In this document: positions 45,871 to 58,018 of the stretch, piece by piece | Layout: each line of letters opens with the position of its first letter | How positions within the stretch are numbered: position 1 is the first letter of the stretch | NCBI RefSeq assembly: GCF_014633365.1 | Contig: NC_068352.1 | Span: 30,847,310 to 30,911,309 of the forward strand | DNA length: 64,000 bases | Source: Diospyros lotus | Lineage: Eukaryota; Streptophyta; Magnoliopsida; Ericales; Ebenaceae | Direction: 5' to 3' | Position numbers and translations under genes: made by a program | Notes under the pieces: model-generated | Database searches by the model: none | What the model saw: the letters and a program-made list of their open reading frames with translations, nothing else | Told to the model about the DNA's origin: nothing

Positions 45871-47379
45871 CACAATGACACCTACCAAATGCATGACAAA
45901 CTTATTTATTTTATTTTATTATTATTTAATTTAAATATCAAACGATCCATAATTAGATGGTAGCAAAACACAATGACTCAGTTTTGGGTATCAATGATTA
46001 AAAAATAATAACAATTCTAGTTCTCGGAGAGAAATAATAACAATAATAAGTCATAAGTCTCAACTTTATAATAAAAAAGGGAAAAAGACAACCCCTTTTT
46101 TAATTTAAAAGACAAAATTAAAAAATAACTATTTAGCACAACAAACACGGTCTCCAAACACATTTCTGATTTTCTTCCCAATTATATTATATAAAATTCA
46201 CTTTTCTTCCCTATTAGCAATTATTTTTTATTCTACTCTCTATTTAATTTTTTATTTTATTTATTTATTTATTAATAAATTTTAATTCTATTTTTTTATC
46301 TTATAATTTTCACTACTATAAAAATTTAATATTTATTTTATAATTTAATAATATATATTATTGTATTATATTTTAATATTATTTAATATGTTTTTAAAAA
46401 TATATTAAATAATATAATGTAGAAATGTGAAGGCAAACTTTTGTAGACTCTTGTACATCTATACTCCTTAAGAAATCTAATAAGTTGATAACAATGACTA
46501 TCAACGTGATATTAATGATTAGCAATAAAAGAAAAACGAGTGAATTTATTTTATCTTGTTACTTTGATTTATATCATTTATTTGGCTATAGTATCTTTGC
46601 AATTTGCTTACTGCAAGTTAGATTGTAGACATCCATCAATGAATTTGGAGTTCAATCAAATTCAAACTCTTTGTATTTATGAAAATAAGTATAAACCATT
46701 TCTCAGCACCTTTGTTTTGTTTGATTGTTATCACGTATAGCGTCTGCACTAATATTTACCCATGTTGAAACGAGCATCAAATCCGCTTGCATTGAAATTT
46801 TTTTATTAGTATCTCTCTTTGAGTGTTGACTCGGGATGAATTAAGTTGGGATGGAGTAACTACCATATTTACCTAATCATCTTGAATATTCTGATTATTG
46901 TTGGGAAAATTTATATAGTAATATTCATTACTATCCCCTTGAAAACAAAAGGCAATTGGTTAATGTATGTCAAAAATCACCAACAAAAAAAAAAAATCTA
47001 TAGAGAGAAATTGAATCAATACTATTATTAATTACAATAACCAAAATCACAAAAAAAAATTTAGTTAAATCAATACTCAAACCCAATTCAAATTAAATAC
47101 TAAAACAATACACCAATAGCCCAAATATGCTAAAAAACACAAAGAACAACAAAGAGCAGATAAAACACAAATCAGGCAACAAATAAAAAAAAAAAAAAAT
47201 CCCAAACAACAATTAACACTATGAGCAACAAAGACAAATTAAACAAACACAAATCAAATTTATCAAAGACAGAACAAACAGAACATAAATCAACAATCAA
47301 ATACAAAAAATTAAAAAGAAAATACATAAATAAATTTGTTACCATTTTCTTAATCCAATAACTGTTAGACTAGGAGGTG
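45871..47379. other. AT-rich intergenic stretch
   Basis: No coding potential or repeat boundary seen. 47040-47330 is A-rich ('caaacaacaa' type words). Confidence 0.45.
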
Positions 47380-48580
47380 CTATGGCACACCCCAAAAGGG
47401 GGTGAATTGGTTATTTTAAAAACTTAATTGAACTGAAATATTTTTGACCCAATTGAGGTTTTAGTGATTTCAAACATAAAACATATAAAATGACAGATGT
47501 AAAGCTCAATGAATGTAAAACAAAAAGGATAAATGACACAAATGATTTATAGTAGTTTGGCTTAAACCAAACCTAATCCACTACCTTAGCTCTCACTAAG
47601 GATTTTAAACCAATTCACTAAAATATCCTACTTACACAAGTAGAACCTGTAGCTACACAAACTAGGAAATATAAGAAGTGTAATAAAGAGAGGATATAAA
47701 AGATAAATCTCTTAGTTACAAGATCTCTCAAAATATAAGATAAGCCTTGAATGAATTAATACAAATTAAATATCAAAGCCTTGAAGAGAGAAAAGTGAAG
47801 CACAGTCGATGTAAATACAAATCAATATAAATGTAAACTCATATCACTTCATTCTCATCCATTAGTCTTCTCTTGATCATCCTTAAGTTGTATTTATAGG
47901 CTTGTCAAAAGTTTTGCCCAAAACTAACCGTTTGTGATTGTTGGGATTTGAAAAACTAGCTATTGGAAGATTTCTGTGAAAAGAGATAGTCGACAGAAGA
48001 TAATGGACAGTCGACAGAATCAAGTAACAAAACAATACATAGTTGATAAAACCATACCCATGTCATCATTTTCTTTAATTTATATTTTACCTTTCATTTA
48101 TTTTAATACATAAATGTAAATAAGAAAGTGCCCTCTATTTGGATTCAATAAAAATATTTAAAAAATTAAAATCCATAACTATAATAAAATAGAAATTTGA
48201 TTTTAGTACAAACTCGGGATTTAGCAAATTTGTTACTCTCAAAATACATACTTCTATTTCTTGAAAAATTCATTAAAAATCGTTTTAATAACAATGAATA
48301 CTAACTATCAAAATACCGAGATATAGTTTTTTAAAATGAAAAATATTTTCTTGTATGATTCCTTATAATGCACTAATTTTTCAAACTTAGAAAAATTATA
48401 TTAAAGGTAAAAACATCCATTATATAATTATTCAAAATCAATTTGGTAAAATTATTTAGGAGATTCTTTTAGATCTAAAAGTTAGTTTGCACAAATCTCC
48501 ATCTTAGGAAATAAATTGATTTTATTTTTTATCATCAAAACCAAATAAAAGAGTAAAATATCAATAACTACTATTTCAAA
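47380..48580 (-). repeat. LTR-retrotransposon-derived repeat, copy 2 (inverted)
   Basis: The reverse complement of 47560-48010 and 48480-48570 matches 31560-33240. It contains 'acaccccaaaagggggtgaattgg' in part (47385-47410), a phrase common next to plant LTRs, and two 'agtcgacag' words near 47990. Strongly diverged from copy 1. Confidence 0.55.
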
Positions 48581-49776
48581 GACTAATTCTTTGTGCTTTT
48601 TTCTTCTCATTCCATAGTGGAGAATTTTTGTATACATATATTTTCTCTTAAATTAAACCCTTTCTTACTTCAAATCACAACCTAATTTATTGTCATTCTT
48701 GCTTATTAGAAAAAAAAAAAAAATCATCATGCATAAATTTTTGGATTTTTCTTTAAATACATAAATTAATAATTAAATACACCAAATCAATAATCAAATA
48801 CATAAATACACAATATCAATAATCAGATACATAAATTAACAAATAATTCTCCAAAATCAAATACACAAAACCTATCACTGTTCGCCTCCCACCATAGTGA
48901 TTGTTCGCCTCTCATTACCGCGTATGTTCATTGTCCTCTGCATTTGCTTGTCATCGTCGCCGTGTCTATTCACCTTCTGTCCCTGAGTGGTTGTCTTCTC
49001 TAGTAACGGGCCTTTTTTGATTGTCATCTCTGACTGACTGGACCTTCTATTTCTAAATTGGCTGCAATCGCAGTCCTCTTCTAACAACAAATCAATTGCA
49101 ACCGGTGATGGCGACAGTTGCAATGATGAATGTTATGGGCGCACGAGCTTTTGTTCTGGGTGTTGTGGGGGAGAGATGGTGAAGGTTGCTTCGAGTAATT
49201 GGATTGCCAAATCTGGTAAGGTGATTTGGGATCGCTATCAATTTGGTGATAATGAGCAACGTCGAACGTAAGAATTTGGGTTGTCTCCCTAAAAATTTTT
49301 CTTGACAAGAGAAATGGCGATCCATTCGTGACAGTCTTAATAGGTCAATTGGTCAATGCATCTTCCGCGCACCCCCCAAGCTGGGGCTTCCCACCCTCCT
49401 CTCATTGAAATTATTATTTTTTTTACTTCACATAAATTTTAACTGAATTATATAAACAAAATATATATTATTATAGAATGCTAGCAAATGTTGTTAATAT
49501 TGTTACAACTATATAAATAACACATAACTTATTTGGAAAAATCAGAATATAAGTTACAATTAATTGTATATGCAAAATCAAATCAAAACTAACACAATTC
49601 ATGAAAGATTTAGGCAAAATCAAACTAAAAGGGCTCCCAAGAAAACTCACCCTAAGCTAAATTAATAGTGATTCATAACTCATTTAGTTAGAAGGTAATA
49701 GTAAAGTTGGAAGACAAATTTTGCATAAATTATGTCGAATATCTAATTTTGAGTGTATATAGATTGTGTCTATATC
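48581..49776. other. Intergenic stretch with a gene-like patch
   Basis: 48870-49330 is GC-richer, with short open frames on the minus strand but no recognisable domain. It is similar in character to the repeat-borne patches at 480-960. The rest is AT-rich. Confidence 0.4.
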
Positions 49777-49953
49777 CAGGGGCGGATCCAGATAGGTGGG
49801 TTGGGTTGGGCTGGACAAAATTAGGGGTGGGCTGAGCAAAATTAATAGTGGGCTATTACTAAAAAATTAAAATATTTACACTAAAATTTTTAATTTTTTT
49901 GTGAGCTGCCTTGGGCTGAAGCCCAAGGCAGCTCACTAGTAGATCCGTCACTG
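49777..49953. mobile_element. 177-bp hAT-type MITE
   Basis: It starts CAGGGGCGGATCCA and ends TAGATCCGTCACTG (inverted repeats), with a perfect 8-bp duplication TCTATATC (49769-49776 and 49954-49961). An internal perfect palindrome 'gagctgccttgggc/gcccaaggcagctc' lies at about 49902-49935. Confidence 0.9.
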
Positions 49954-49961
49954 TCTATATC

Positions 49962-52730
49962 TAAATTTACTTGAGAGGTGCATTAGGAGGAAATGTCACC
50001 CGTCTTTGAGGATTAACTAGATGAAGTTCAAACATCTCAAGTGAATAAAAAAAAAAAAAAAGTTATCCACAACTGACTTCTTGTTTTAATTACTTAATAT
50101 TTAATATAATTTAGTGGAAGATGTGAAGATTATTCATGATAGACTTTGGGAATGCTCAAAGTCCTGACTCATATTTATTTAGATTTTTCCTTCTGAACGA
50201 ATAATTAATACCTACCAAAAAGCTGCGTGGAAAGAGACCTTAATTAAGCCTCAAATAGTTAACGAAGACGAGCAGGATTAGTTGTTAATTAAGCTAAATT
50301 CATATTTTTATTTCATTAATTTCATGTTTTCTTATGAGTCATTTAAAATTTTTATTATTTTAATTAAACCTCTAAATCCATAAATCATGAACAAAATTGA
50401 ATCACTTGTATCTAAAAATAAACCCGTGGACAAAACTAATCTCTATTAGAATTTTTATAATGTGTATAATATTAATTGGGTCTTATTTTGAGAAAATTAG
50501 TTGGACTTTAACTTTAACATTATTTGGAGGCCTAATGAGTTATATGCGATCATAATTGATATGTTGAGCTTGGTACATTTTTATGAGCTTAAATTCATTT
50601 ATCTTGATTTGTGAAATAAATGTAAGCTCAATAGAGTTTTATGATAGAATTTTATTGACATTTTAAATTGAAAACTAAGTCACCTCTTCTCTCAATTTAA
50701 TCTATCACACCGTTTTCTAGTGATTGAGAAGCGACTTTGGCACTATAAAAGAGAAGAAGAGAAAGATTTGGCTTGTGATTTGTGCAATTGTACTTCTTGT
50801 TCAATTAAGTTTTTAACACTAATCAAGAAATTGAAAGATATTTTTTTCTTAATCTTTTCGTGTTTTATATGATATGTAAATTTTATTAAAAATTTATTTA
50901 ACATTTGATATGAGAGCCCACAGATATTCTTATAAACCCTAACTTGACATGTGTTTATCATCATTTTTTTTATATTACCCGTTTTAAACCTTTTTTTTTG
51001 TAACATTTCATTATGAGCATTTTTACCTACTAACCCTAGAGCATGTTGAAAGAGTTAAATCAGATAATCTGGTGGCCTTTGGTTTCAATACCAAAGTAAC
51101 ACTCTAACCATGATGGAGCAAGCTCCAAACGAGATCCTTAAGACCACAAGGCTATGGCTTTGAGGGCTTTAAACACTTTTCTCTTAGAATGTCCTCTCTT
51201 GCCGGGAGGGGGTCCAGCCGCTTGGTCTCACGATTTTTGAGAAGAGAGGTGAATTTGAGTCTGATTCATAGTGATTGCATAGAGAATAAATTAAAACTGC
51301 ATAGAGAATAAATTAAAACTCGAAAATCGAAATCACCCACCACCACTCCCTGCTGACAATGACAACTGACACAACCCCAGAGAACTTTTAGACCCTTTTC
51401 TTTTCTTTGTTGTCTATGGCGTCAAGCTATGTTGTGAGAAAAGTCAGTGTCTCTTTCCCTTCTCTCTCTCACTCTTTCTTCAAAACCAATATCTCAAGTT
51501 TTTTGTTTATGAGGAGTAGCAACCCCAATTTCAACTCTTAAAAAAAAAAAAAAAAAAAAGTAATAAGGGCGCTCGTGATGATGCATTAAGCTTGGTCATC
51601 ACATTCGGGTGCATGTTCTTTACGTCTGCTGTCCTCTTCTCCGATCTATCGGCTGGCCATGCGCTTATGCTCCGTCACGGCCGTTGATTTTTGTTGCGAG
51701 CTTCCCAAGGCCGTGACACCGGCAATCGTGAGTCCCCTTCCGCCGCGACCTCTCTGATTGACCAACCCACCTAGGTTGTAACCGACGACCGCCTTCGTCA
51801 TTGCAATAACCGATTTCTAGCCATGGCTGTTTTGATCGATCGAAGGTCTTCTTGGCCACGACTTTTGGTTCTCCGATTATAGTGACCAGAGATGGTTTCT
51901 CCTCTCGATCGAAAGGCTCGGTCGCTTCTGCGGCCACCATTAAATGAGGCGCTGAACAACGAAGTGGAAGGGGGTGGCGGCAGCACAAAAGGCAGAAACT
52001 CTAACTGATGTGTTGGGGAAGATGACACGTTTTTGACCCAATAGAGTGCTGGGTCGACCTAATAGGCCGGATCCAGATCCTTTTGACCTATCCATCAAGG
52101 GATCCATGATAAGGATCTGGACTAGGGTCAGCCTAATCCAAAGGCTAGATCCACGCGGGTATGGCAAGCCCGACCCAGTTCTCGACCCATTACAGTAGTT
52201 CTGCGATCCGGATTCTAATTTGATAGAAGTTAAAAAAAAAAAAAATAGAACTTGAGATGATTAATATTAGTAGTTTTATTTAATTGTTTGGCACATAATA
52301 TTCTCTTGTGAACATGAATTATGATATCCCATTTAAGTGAGTGGTAGCCGCTAAAATGGCACATGAAATGTGGGCGAAACTGATTCTTTTATTTGAATGA
52401 TGTAAGTCATCTTAAGTTTTTATTTATAAATAGTAAATACTACTTATACAAATAATTGGTTACTAAAAGGATGATTGAAGATGCAAAGTAACAAAAATGT
52501 TCTCATATAATTTGTTCCATCTTCATGAAGTCTCGGACGGACTTCACGAAGCAAGTCCGATCGGGTTTTATGAAATTTGGGCTTCATTCCGTCTGCGATT
52601 CCTTAATAATCAATGATAAAGTTCGATCTAAGTTCAATCTATAAAATCTAATCGAATTTTATTATTGGATAAAGTTTAATTCAGTCATCGAATTTATTAT
52701 CTCAACGATATACGTAATACGTGACTTTGG
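49962..52730. other. Intergenic stretch
   Basis: Mostly AT-rich. 51060-51260 and 51580-52170 are GC-richer. The latter contains duplicated-looking 'cgatcgaa' words and 'gacccaatagagtgctgggtcg', suggesting decayed retroelement or captured-gene sequence. Minus-strand frames there show no known domain. No gene supported. Confidence 0.4.
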
Positions 52731-52781
52731 ATGCATGGGACTCTAGGAGCTAGGCATTGCCATTTCTTCTCTCTCTCTACC

Positions 52782-53600
52782 ATGAAGGTAAGTGACATTC
52801 TGATCAAAATTAACAAGAAACTAACTTCACTTCTGCTTTCAATTACTATCTACATATATATATAGTAATTAATGTTAATGGGTTATTAATTAATTGTATG
52901 TATGTATGTATGTATATATAAATAGATACAAACTAACAATTATGCAGCGAAAGGTGGTCATAAGTATGGCATGAAGAGCAACAAGTCTCGCTCCAAAGTC
53001 CTCACCACTGCAGCTGCATTTACAGGTATGTATATTATATATATATATATATACATATCACATGATCTCATGATTTGAGCCGAGTTGATTCACATGATCT
53101 CATGATTTGGGCAGAGTTGATTCGGTGCAGGGGCTATGTGCAGCTCACAATTAAAAATATTTTTTTATTTTAAAAATTAATTTTTTAATATAAAAAATAA
53201 TAAATTTTACTAATAATTCAATCAAAAAAATTTCAACCCATCTCAAAATTTGTGATGTGTAATTTTATACCTCAAAAAATTTTTTTAACCTCCCTCAACA
53301 TAGATTTCTTTCTGGATCCGTCCCTAATTCCGTGCGTGTTTAGATGATTAATTTGAAAGGGTGGAAGAGGTGGCCTTGAATGAGGAGGATCAGATAGTGG
53401 TGGTCGGAGATGGGGTCGACTCGGTGGCGCTGACCACTTTGCTGAGGAAGAAAGTGGGCAACCCAGCGCTGGTGAGCGTCGAGTCGCCGGTGCCTGAGGG
53501 AGAGAAAGACAACCCCGGAGAGAAAGACAACCCAGCGCTGGTGAGCGTCGAGTATGATAAATTGATAATGCAGTTTGTGATTGGCTTTTTGTTGTTTTAG
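52782..53600 (+). pseudogene. Small HMA-domain protein (HIPP-like), copy 2, frameshifted
   Basis: Same plan as copies 1 and 3: exon 1 ATGAAG (52782-52787), exon 2 52948-53025, and exon 3 from 53360. Exon 2 is 78 nt against 79 in both other copies. The missing base near 52971 brings TGA into frame after MKRKVVISMA. Exon 3 would also enter out of phase, because the acceptor is followed by GG rather than GGG. In its proper frame exon 3 is well kept: VEEVALNEEDQIVVVGDG, VDSVALTTLLRKKVGN, PALVSVE. A duplicated stretch (EKDNP, PALVSVE) follows before the stop. Intron 2 carries a hAT-type MITE (53128-53326). It is not expected to make a full protein. Confidence 0.83.
53128..53326. mobile_element. 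199-bp hAT-type MITE in intron 2 of HMA copy 2
   Basis: It starts CAGGGGCTATG and ends GGATCCGTCCCTA. The 8-bp duplication is ATTCGGTG (53120-53127) / ATTCCGTG (53327-53334), with one mismatch. Its right end resembles the left end of the MITE at 49777 (CAGGGGCGGATCC), so the two are related. Confidence 0.75.
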
Positions 53601-53769
53601 AGGGCGTTGCACCTAGGAATTATTATTGTCCAGTCCAACTATCACAAGGTAGGTACAAAACAAACTTGTAAATTGTACTAAAAGAACAATAGCACTGATT
53701 ATTGTGCTGGCCTTATTGACAATAGCACTGATTTATATTTTTATGTTTATAATTTAACTCTTTTCTCTT

Positions 53770-54038
53770 TTGTTTAGTTTTGTTCGGTTTGGTTTTGGGT
53801 GGGTTTTCGGTTCGGGTAGCTCGGTTTTCGTTTTAATTCGGTTCGGTTTGATTCGATTTTAGGTAGATTTTTCTGGTTCGGTTGTCGGTTTGGTTAGCCG
53901 AAGTTTAAAATCGGTTTGGTTGGTTTTGGTTATTTCGGTTAGCTTAGGGTTCGGTTCGGGTATATACTTAGAGCCGGTTCGATTCGGTTTATCGAAAATC
54001 GGCCGGTTCGATTCGGTTAAACCGATTGCACACCCCTA
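53770..54038. mobile_element. hAT MITE fragment (one end only)
   Basis: Rich in 'ttcggtt(t/c)gg' words, ending 'gattgcacacccCTA' at 54038, like the right end of the MITE at 44548. The left terminus is missing. Confidence 0.6.
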
Positions 54039-54301
54039 CTCTCACCATTGTCTTGATGCCGCCAACCGCCATTGCATATTTCCTTTTTGGCGTCTCCTGT
54101 CGTCGCTGCACACCCTTTCCTCTGTTGTTGTCACCTTGTCTCTCGCCACCGACCGTCAGTGCATCTTCCTTCTTCGTCGCCTTTCATTGCTGCTGCACAC
54201 CTCTCCTTTTGTTGTTGTATCCTTCCTCTATTAGCCTCTCATCTCTGGCAATGCGTTTCCGACCATTTTATAGAACATTTCACAAACTTTTGGACTGTTT
54301 T
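54039..54301. other. CT-rich stretch
   Basis: Pyrimidine-rich DNA with 'cgccattgcat' and 'cctttcctctgttgttgtc' words. Overlapping open frames in three phases indicate composition rather than coding. No feature assigned. Confidence 0.4.
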
Positions 54302-54670
54302 GTGGAATTACTATTTCTATGAAAATTTGGTCTATAATAATGATGGAAACTCTAATATATATATATATATATCTCAAATAATATTAAAAATGTAATTAAC
54401 AAATATACATGATAACAAAAGAATAATTAGCTTAGTAATCTCAATTATAGGAATAATTAGCATAGTAATAAATGATCATATTATAGTAATTTTAATTATT
54501 ATATAATGAAAGTGAATGGAATCGATAAATCTATTAATAAAGCAAATTTTAAATCAATGGAGTGATGATGATTTTACACAACCCTGAAAGTCAAAGTCAA
54601 TCCATAATTCTAGATCCTCAATTTAGGTAGTTAACGTGTGGGCTCAATTAAAAGTCACATGCTTCAATGT
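54302..54670 (+). repeat. HMA-gene upstream duplication, copy 2
   Basis: Matches 34564-34900 and 61905-62200. No HMA gene follows directly; instead a retroelement complex begins. This may be the upstream half of a duplicated unit whose gene was lost, or a partial duplication. Confidence 0.8.
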
Positions 54671-54849
54671 GTCTATCTCTATATGGCTGCTGGGGAAAGA
54701 ATATGAAGTAAAAATAAAGTTTTACAAATCAATTATTAATATTTTATGTTTGCTTAGAAAGTGGAGAATGTGGCATGTTCCTTCCTGTCCGAAGAGATGG
54801 TCGAAAGTGAGCTTGCATCCATTGGAAGTGTGATAGGTTAGATATTACC

Positions 54850-56412
54850 ATGCTTATGTTTGCTGATGACCTCATGTTTTTTTCCGATGGCGACTTGGCT
54901 TCGATCTGCATCCTAAAGCAATGCCTTGATCGCTTTGCTATGATGTTTGGGTTAGAGGCGAATCCAGTTAAAAGTGATTGCTTTGTTTGTTGTACTGACC
55001 TTGATTTTTGTGCTTCTCTAGTACAGGAATCAGGTTTTAGGCAAGGCTCTCTTCCTATTTGCTATCTTGGGATTCCTCTTATCTCAAAGCAGCTTACTTA
55101 TAATGATTGTCATCCTATCTTGGACCGTGTTCATTCCAAAGTTGCTTCTTGGAGGGGTCGCCTCCTTTCTTTTGCGGGCCGCCTCCAGCTTGTCCATTCT
55201 GTCTTATCTACCATTCATGTGTTTTGGGCGTCGATTTTTGTGCTCCCCAAGAAGGTTCTTAAGGAGGTGGAGAAAGTCATTTGTGCTTTCTTATGGGATG
55301 GCCCGGACTTGTCTTCTTATAAAGCTAAGGTTGCTTGGTCTGATATTTGTTTTTCAAAAGATCAGGGAGGCCTTGGTTTGCACCCCCTCTATACCTGGAA
55401 CCAAGCTCTTGCAGCCAAATTGATCTGGCGCCTCATGCATGCTTCTTCTAAATCCCTTTGGATTAGATGGATCCACTCGTACCGTATTAAGGACTCTTGT
55501 TTCTGGCTTCTTATGCCTCCTTACTCTTGTCCGTGGTATTGGCATAGGATCCTTAACCTTAGGGGCGTTGTTCGTCCGCTTCTTGGTTGGAAAATTGGCA
55601 ATGGTCATCGTGTTTTTCTCTGGCATGACCAATGGCATCCCTTCGGTGTGCTGGTTGATTACTTTTCTCGTTCCCTTCCTAGGAGGACGGGTTTCTCTTC
55701 TATAGCTAAGGTCTCCTCCATTATCTCTCGGGGAACCTGGTTGTGGCCCCTTGTGCAGTTCTCTAGGGAAGCTTAGCTGATTGTGGAGTCTTTGCCGAGT
55801 CCTCCTAGTATTCTTGTCCCTGACCTCCCTTGGTGGATCCCTGTGCCTGACGGTTGTTTCTCGGTCCGCTTTGCTATGAGTATGTTGAGATGTAGGAGAG
55901 CTTGGGTTCCTTGGTTTCATTTAGTCTGGCACTCTTCTAGGGTCCCATCTTATGTTTTTATCCTTTGGCTTGCCATTAAGGAGCACCTTTCTACTTTGGA
56001 TCGATTAAACCTATATTTAGCTTTTCCTAACAATTGTTTCTTGTGTAGGTGCGCGATGGAGAGCCATAACCACTTATTTTTTAGCTGTGTTTATTCTAGA
56101 CAGGTTTTACAGCATCTTAGACGTCATGTGAAGTTTGCTTGGCCTTAGAGGAGTTGGGAGCGGGGTGTTTGCTAGGCTGCTCATCGGTTGCATGGTAAAT
56201 CTCCGTGGGTAGTGGCTCACCGTCTTACTCTTCAGGTGGCTGTCTATTTTATTTGGCATGAGCGTAACAACTGGTGCTTTCGGGATAGTGAGCGTCATTC
56301 GACTTAGCTTGCGTACCAGATTCGGCAAGTGGTTTGGGTGAGGCTGTCCTCCATGCAGTTTTCTAGGTCCCTGTAGAGCATTGCCCTGATTCGTTTCTGG
56401 CGTCTCCCTCAT
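54850..56412 (+). pseudogene. LINE reverse transcriptase, C-terminal half
   Basis: This is the coding remnant inside the LINE. The first 308 codons (54850-55773) are open; the same frame continues after a TAG through the zinc-binding domain to 56146, and then decays with several stops. The N-terminal endonuclease and most of the RT palm are absent, consistent with 5' truncation during insertion. In life it would copy LINE RNA at a nicked target site. Confidence 0.9.
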
Positions 56413-56612
56413 ACATGCTTCCGCGCTTGTCCGAGTACCTGATCTTTCTCACTGGGAGGTCTCGTTGTAGGTCTTTAGTTGCTTTGATGGTTTATGTCTT
56501 TGGTTCTTTTATTTTCTCAGTGTTGGCCGTTTGTGCCTTTTTTTTACCGCGTATGTTTGTGGCGGTGTGTTCTGTCTTTCTTCTCTCTCATTTTGTTGGT
56601 GTTGTAGCTTTG

Positions 56613-58018
56613 TGATAAGTATCTTTTATACACTTATTTTGATCTATAAACTTAGCATTTATACATTCAATGAGCATGATTTCTACTTGATTTGGTTCTA
56701 TATATGGTTATGTAGATGTGGAGCATGTGTTGAATACATTTGGAGCAAAAAGAGTGATTTTGGTGCATGATGGGAGTGAAATAAAGCTTAGAGGCAAGGT
56801 CGGGTATCAATGCAAAAGAAAGCAAAAGATTATCAAGAGCCAAAAAGTGGAAGATGATAAAACAAGAGGCCAAATAAGAAGGCTAGCAGGCTTATAGCAG
56901 TATGCATACCGCTGTAGGACTACTTTAAGGTTTAGTTTCTGGAGCTCACGGTCCTACAGCGAAATGCATACCGCTGTAGGACCGCTTTAGGAATTGCTAT
57001 CTAGAGCTCACGGGTCTGCAGCAACAAGCATACCGTGGTAGGACCGCGGTAGCATTCTGAACTTCAAATCAAAGCTCGATTTCGGCCCATCTCCGTCCAA
57101 ATCAATGAAAAATAAGAGTTTTCACTATGCATGACTTTAATAACCTAAAAACCACTATATAAAGACTTATTCTTATGGGTTTTGGGAGTTTTGGGGGCAT
57201 GAAAGAGAAGCGGACGGAAGATTGAAGATTTTACTATTGGGTTGTATTTTTCTTTTCTTCTTCAATTCTTTACTATGGATTCCAACTCTTTTCTTTTTCT
57301 TTTGATTATAAGAATGCATTGCTAAGTTTTTATAACTAGGGTGAATGATAAAACCTCGACTTTCAATGGTTTGATTTAAAGTTATTCAGTTTGCTATTTT
57401 CTTATCCATTCGGGTTGATTGTTTGCTATGTTCCTAATGCTGTTTTGATGCTTGATGACCATTAAAACATATTTGTGATTTGTATTACTTTCGAGAGATT
57501 CAATATGGATTAGACATGGTAGCTAACAACGTAGGGTCCTATAATAGGTAGAGATATCATTATGCCCTATGAAATCTTTTTGTGATGATCTCCGTGATTG
57601 AATGCATGTTATATGTTCGAAGGTTAATCAGAGATAGTTAATCTCATGTATATACATAGAACTGAATAACCATCAAGAGAGGCTTTTGATTGTAATTGGA
57701 TTATCGATTTTCAACCTAAGATAAGGAATAGCAAGACCCGAGTAATGAATAATTAAATCATAGAAGGCCGATGGTGGATTCACAAACCCTAGTGTCTTAA
57801 CTTTAAGAGTTTTTGAATCAAAGAAATTGTTTTGTTTGCATCTTTTATTAGTAAACTAGTTTTCATTACAGTTGAAGTCTTTGTTAATGTGTGTGTTAGG
57901 TTAAGCTTAAATTAGTGAGAGTAAACATCAAAAGTTAGTCCTCGTGGGTACGACACTCTATTCATTACTATATTACTTGTCATGATCTGTCCACTTGCGG
58001 GATAGAATAGGCAGGACA
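56613..58018 (+). mobile_element. 1406-bp solo LTR nested in the LINE
   Basis: It starts TGATAAGTATC and ends GGCAGGACA, with a perfect 5-bp duplication CTTTG (56608-56612 and 58019-58023). Its right part has 'gtgggtacgacactctattc' and 'gatctgtccacttgcgggat', phrases typical of Gypsy LTR ends in plants. It contains a roughly 62-bp imperfect triple repeat at 56885-57055. No internal retroelement genes remain. Confidence 0.88.
56885..57055. repeat. About 62-bp imperfect tandem repeat inside the solo LTR
   Basis: Three units, each with 'gcataccg(c/t)(t/g)gtaggac', a 'cgctttag' word and (units 1-2) 'gagctcacgg'. GC-richer than the rest of the LTR. Confidence 0.75.

Noticed and set aside
54026..54395. 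Protein-coding gene with Leu/Ser/Cys-rich frames in three phases
   Set aside because: Pyrimidine-rich composition opens all three frames at once; no domain or splice structure.
55354..55920. 188-codon minus-strand frame rich in Arg/Pro/Thr
   Set aside because: Antisense shadow of the LINE reverse transcriptase; no domain of its own.
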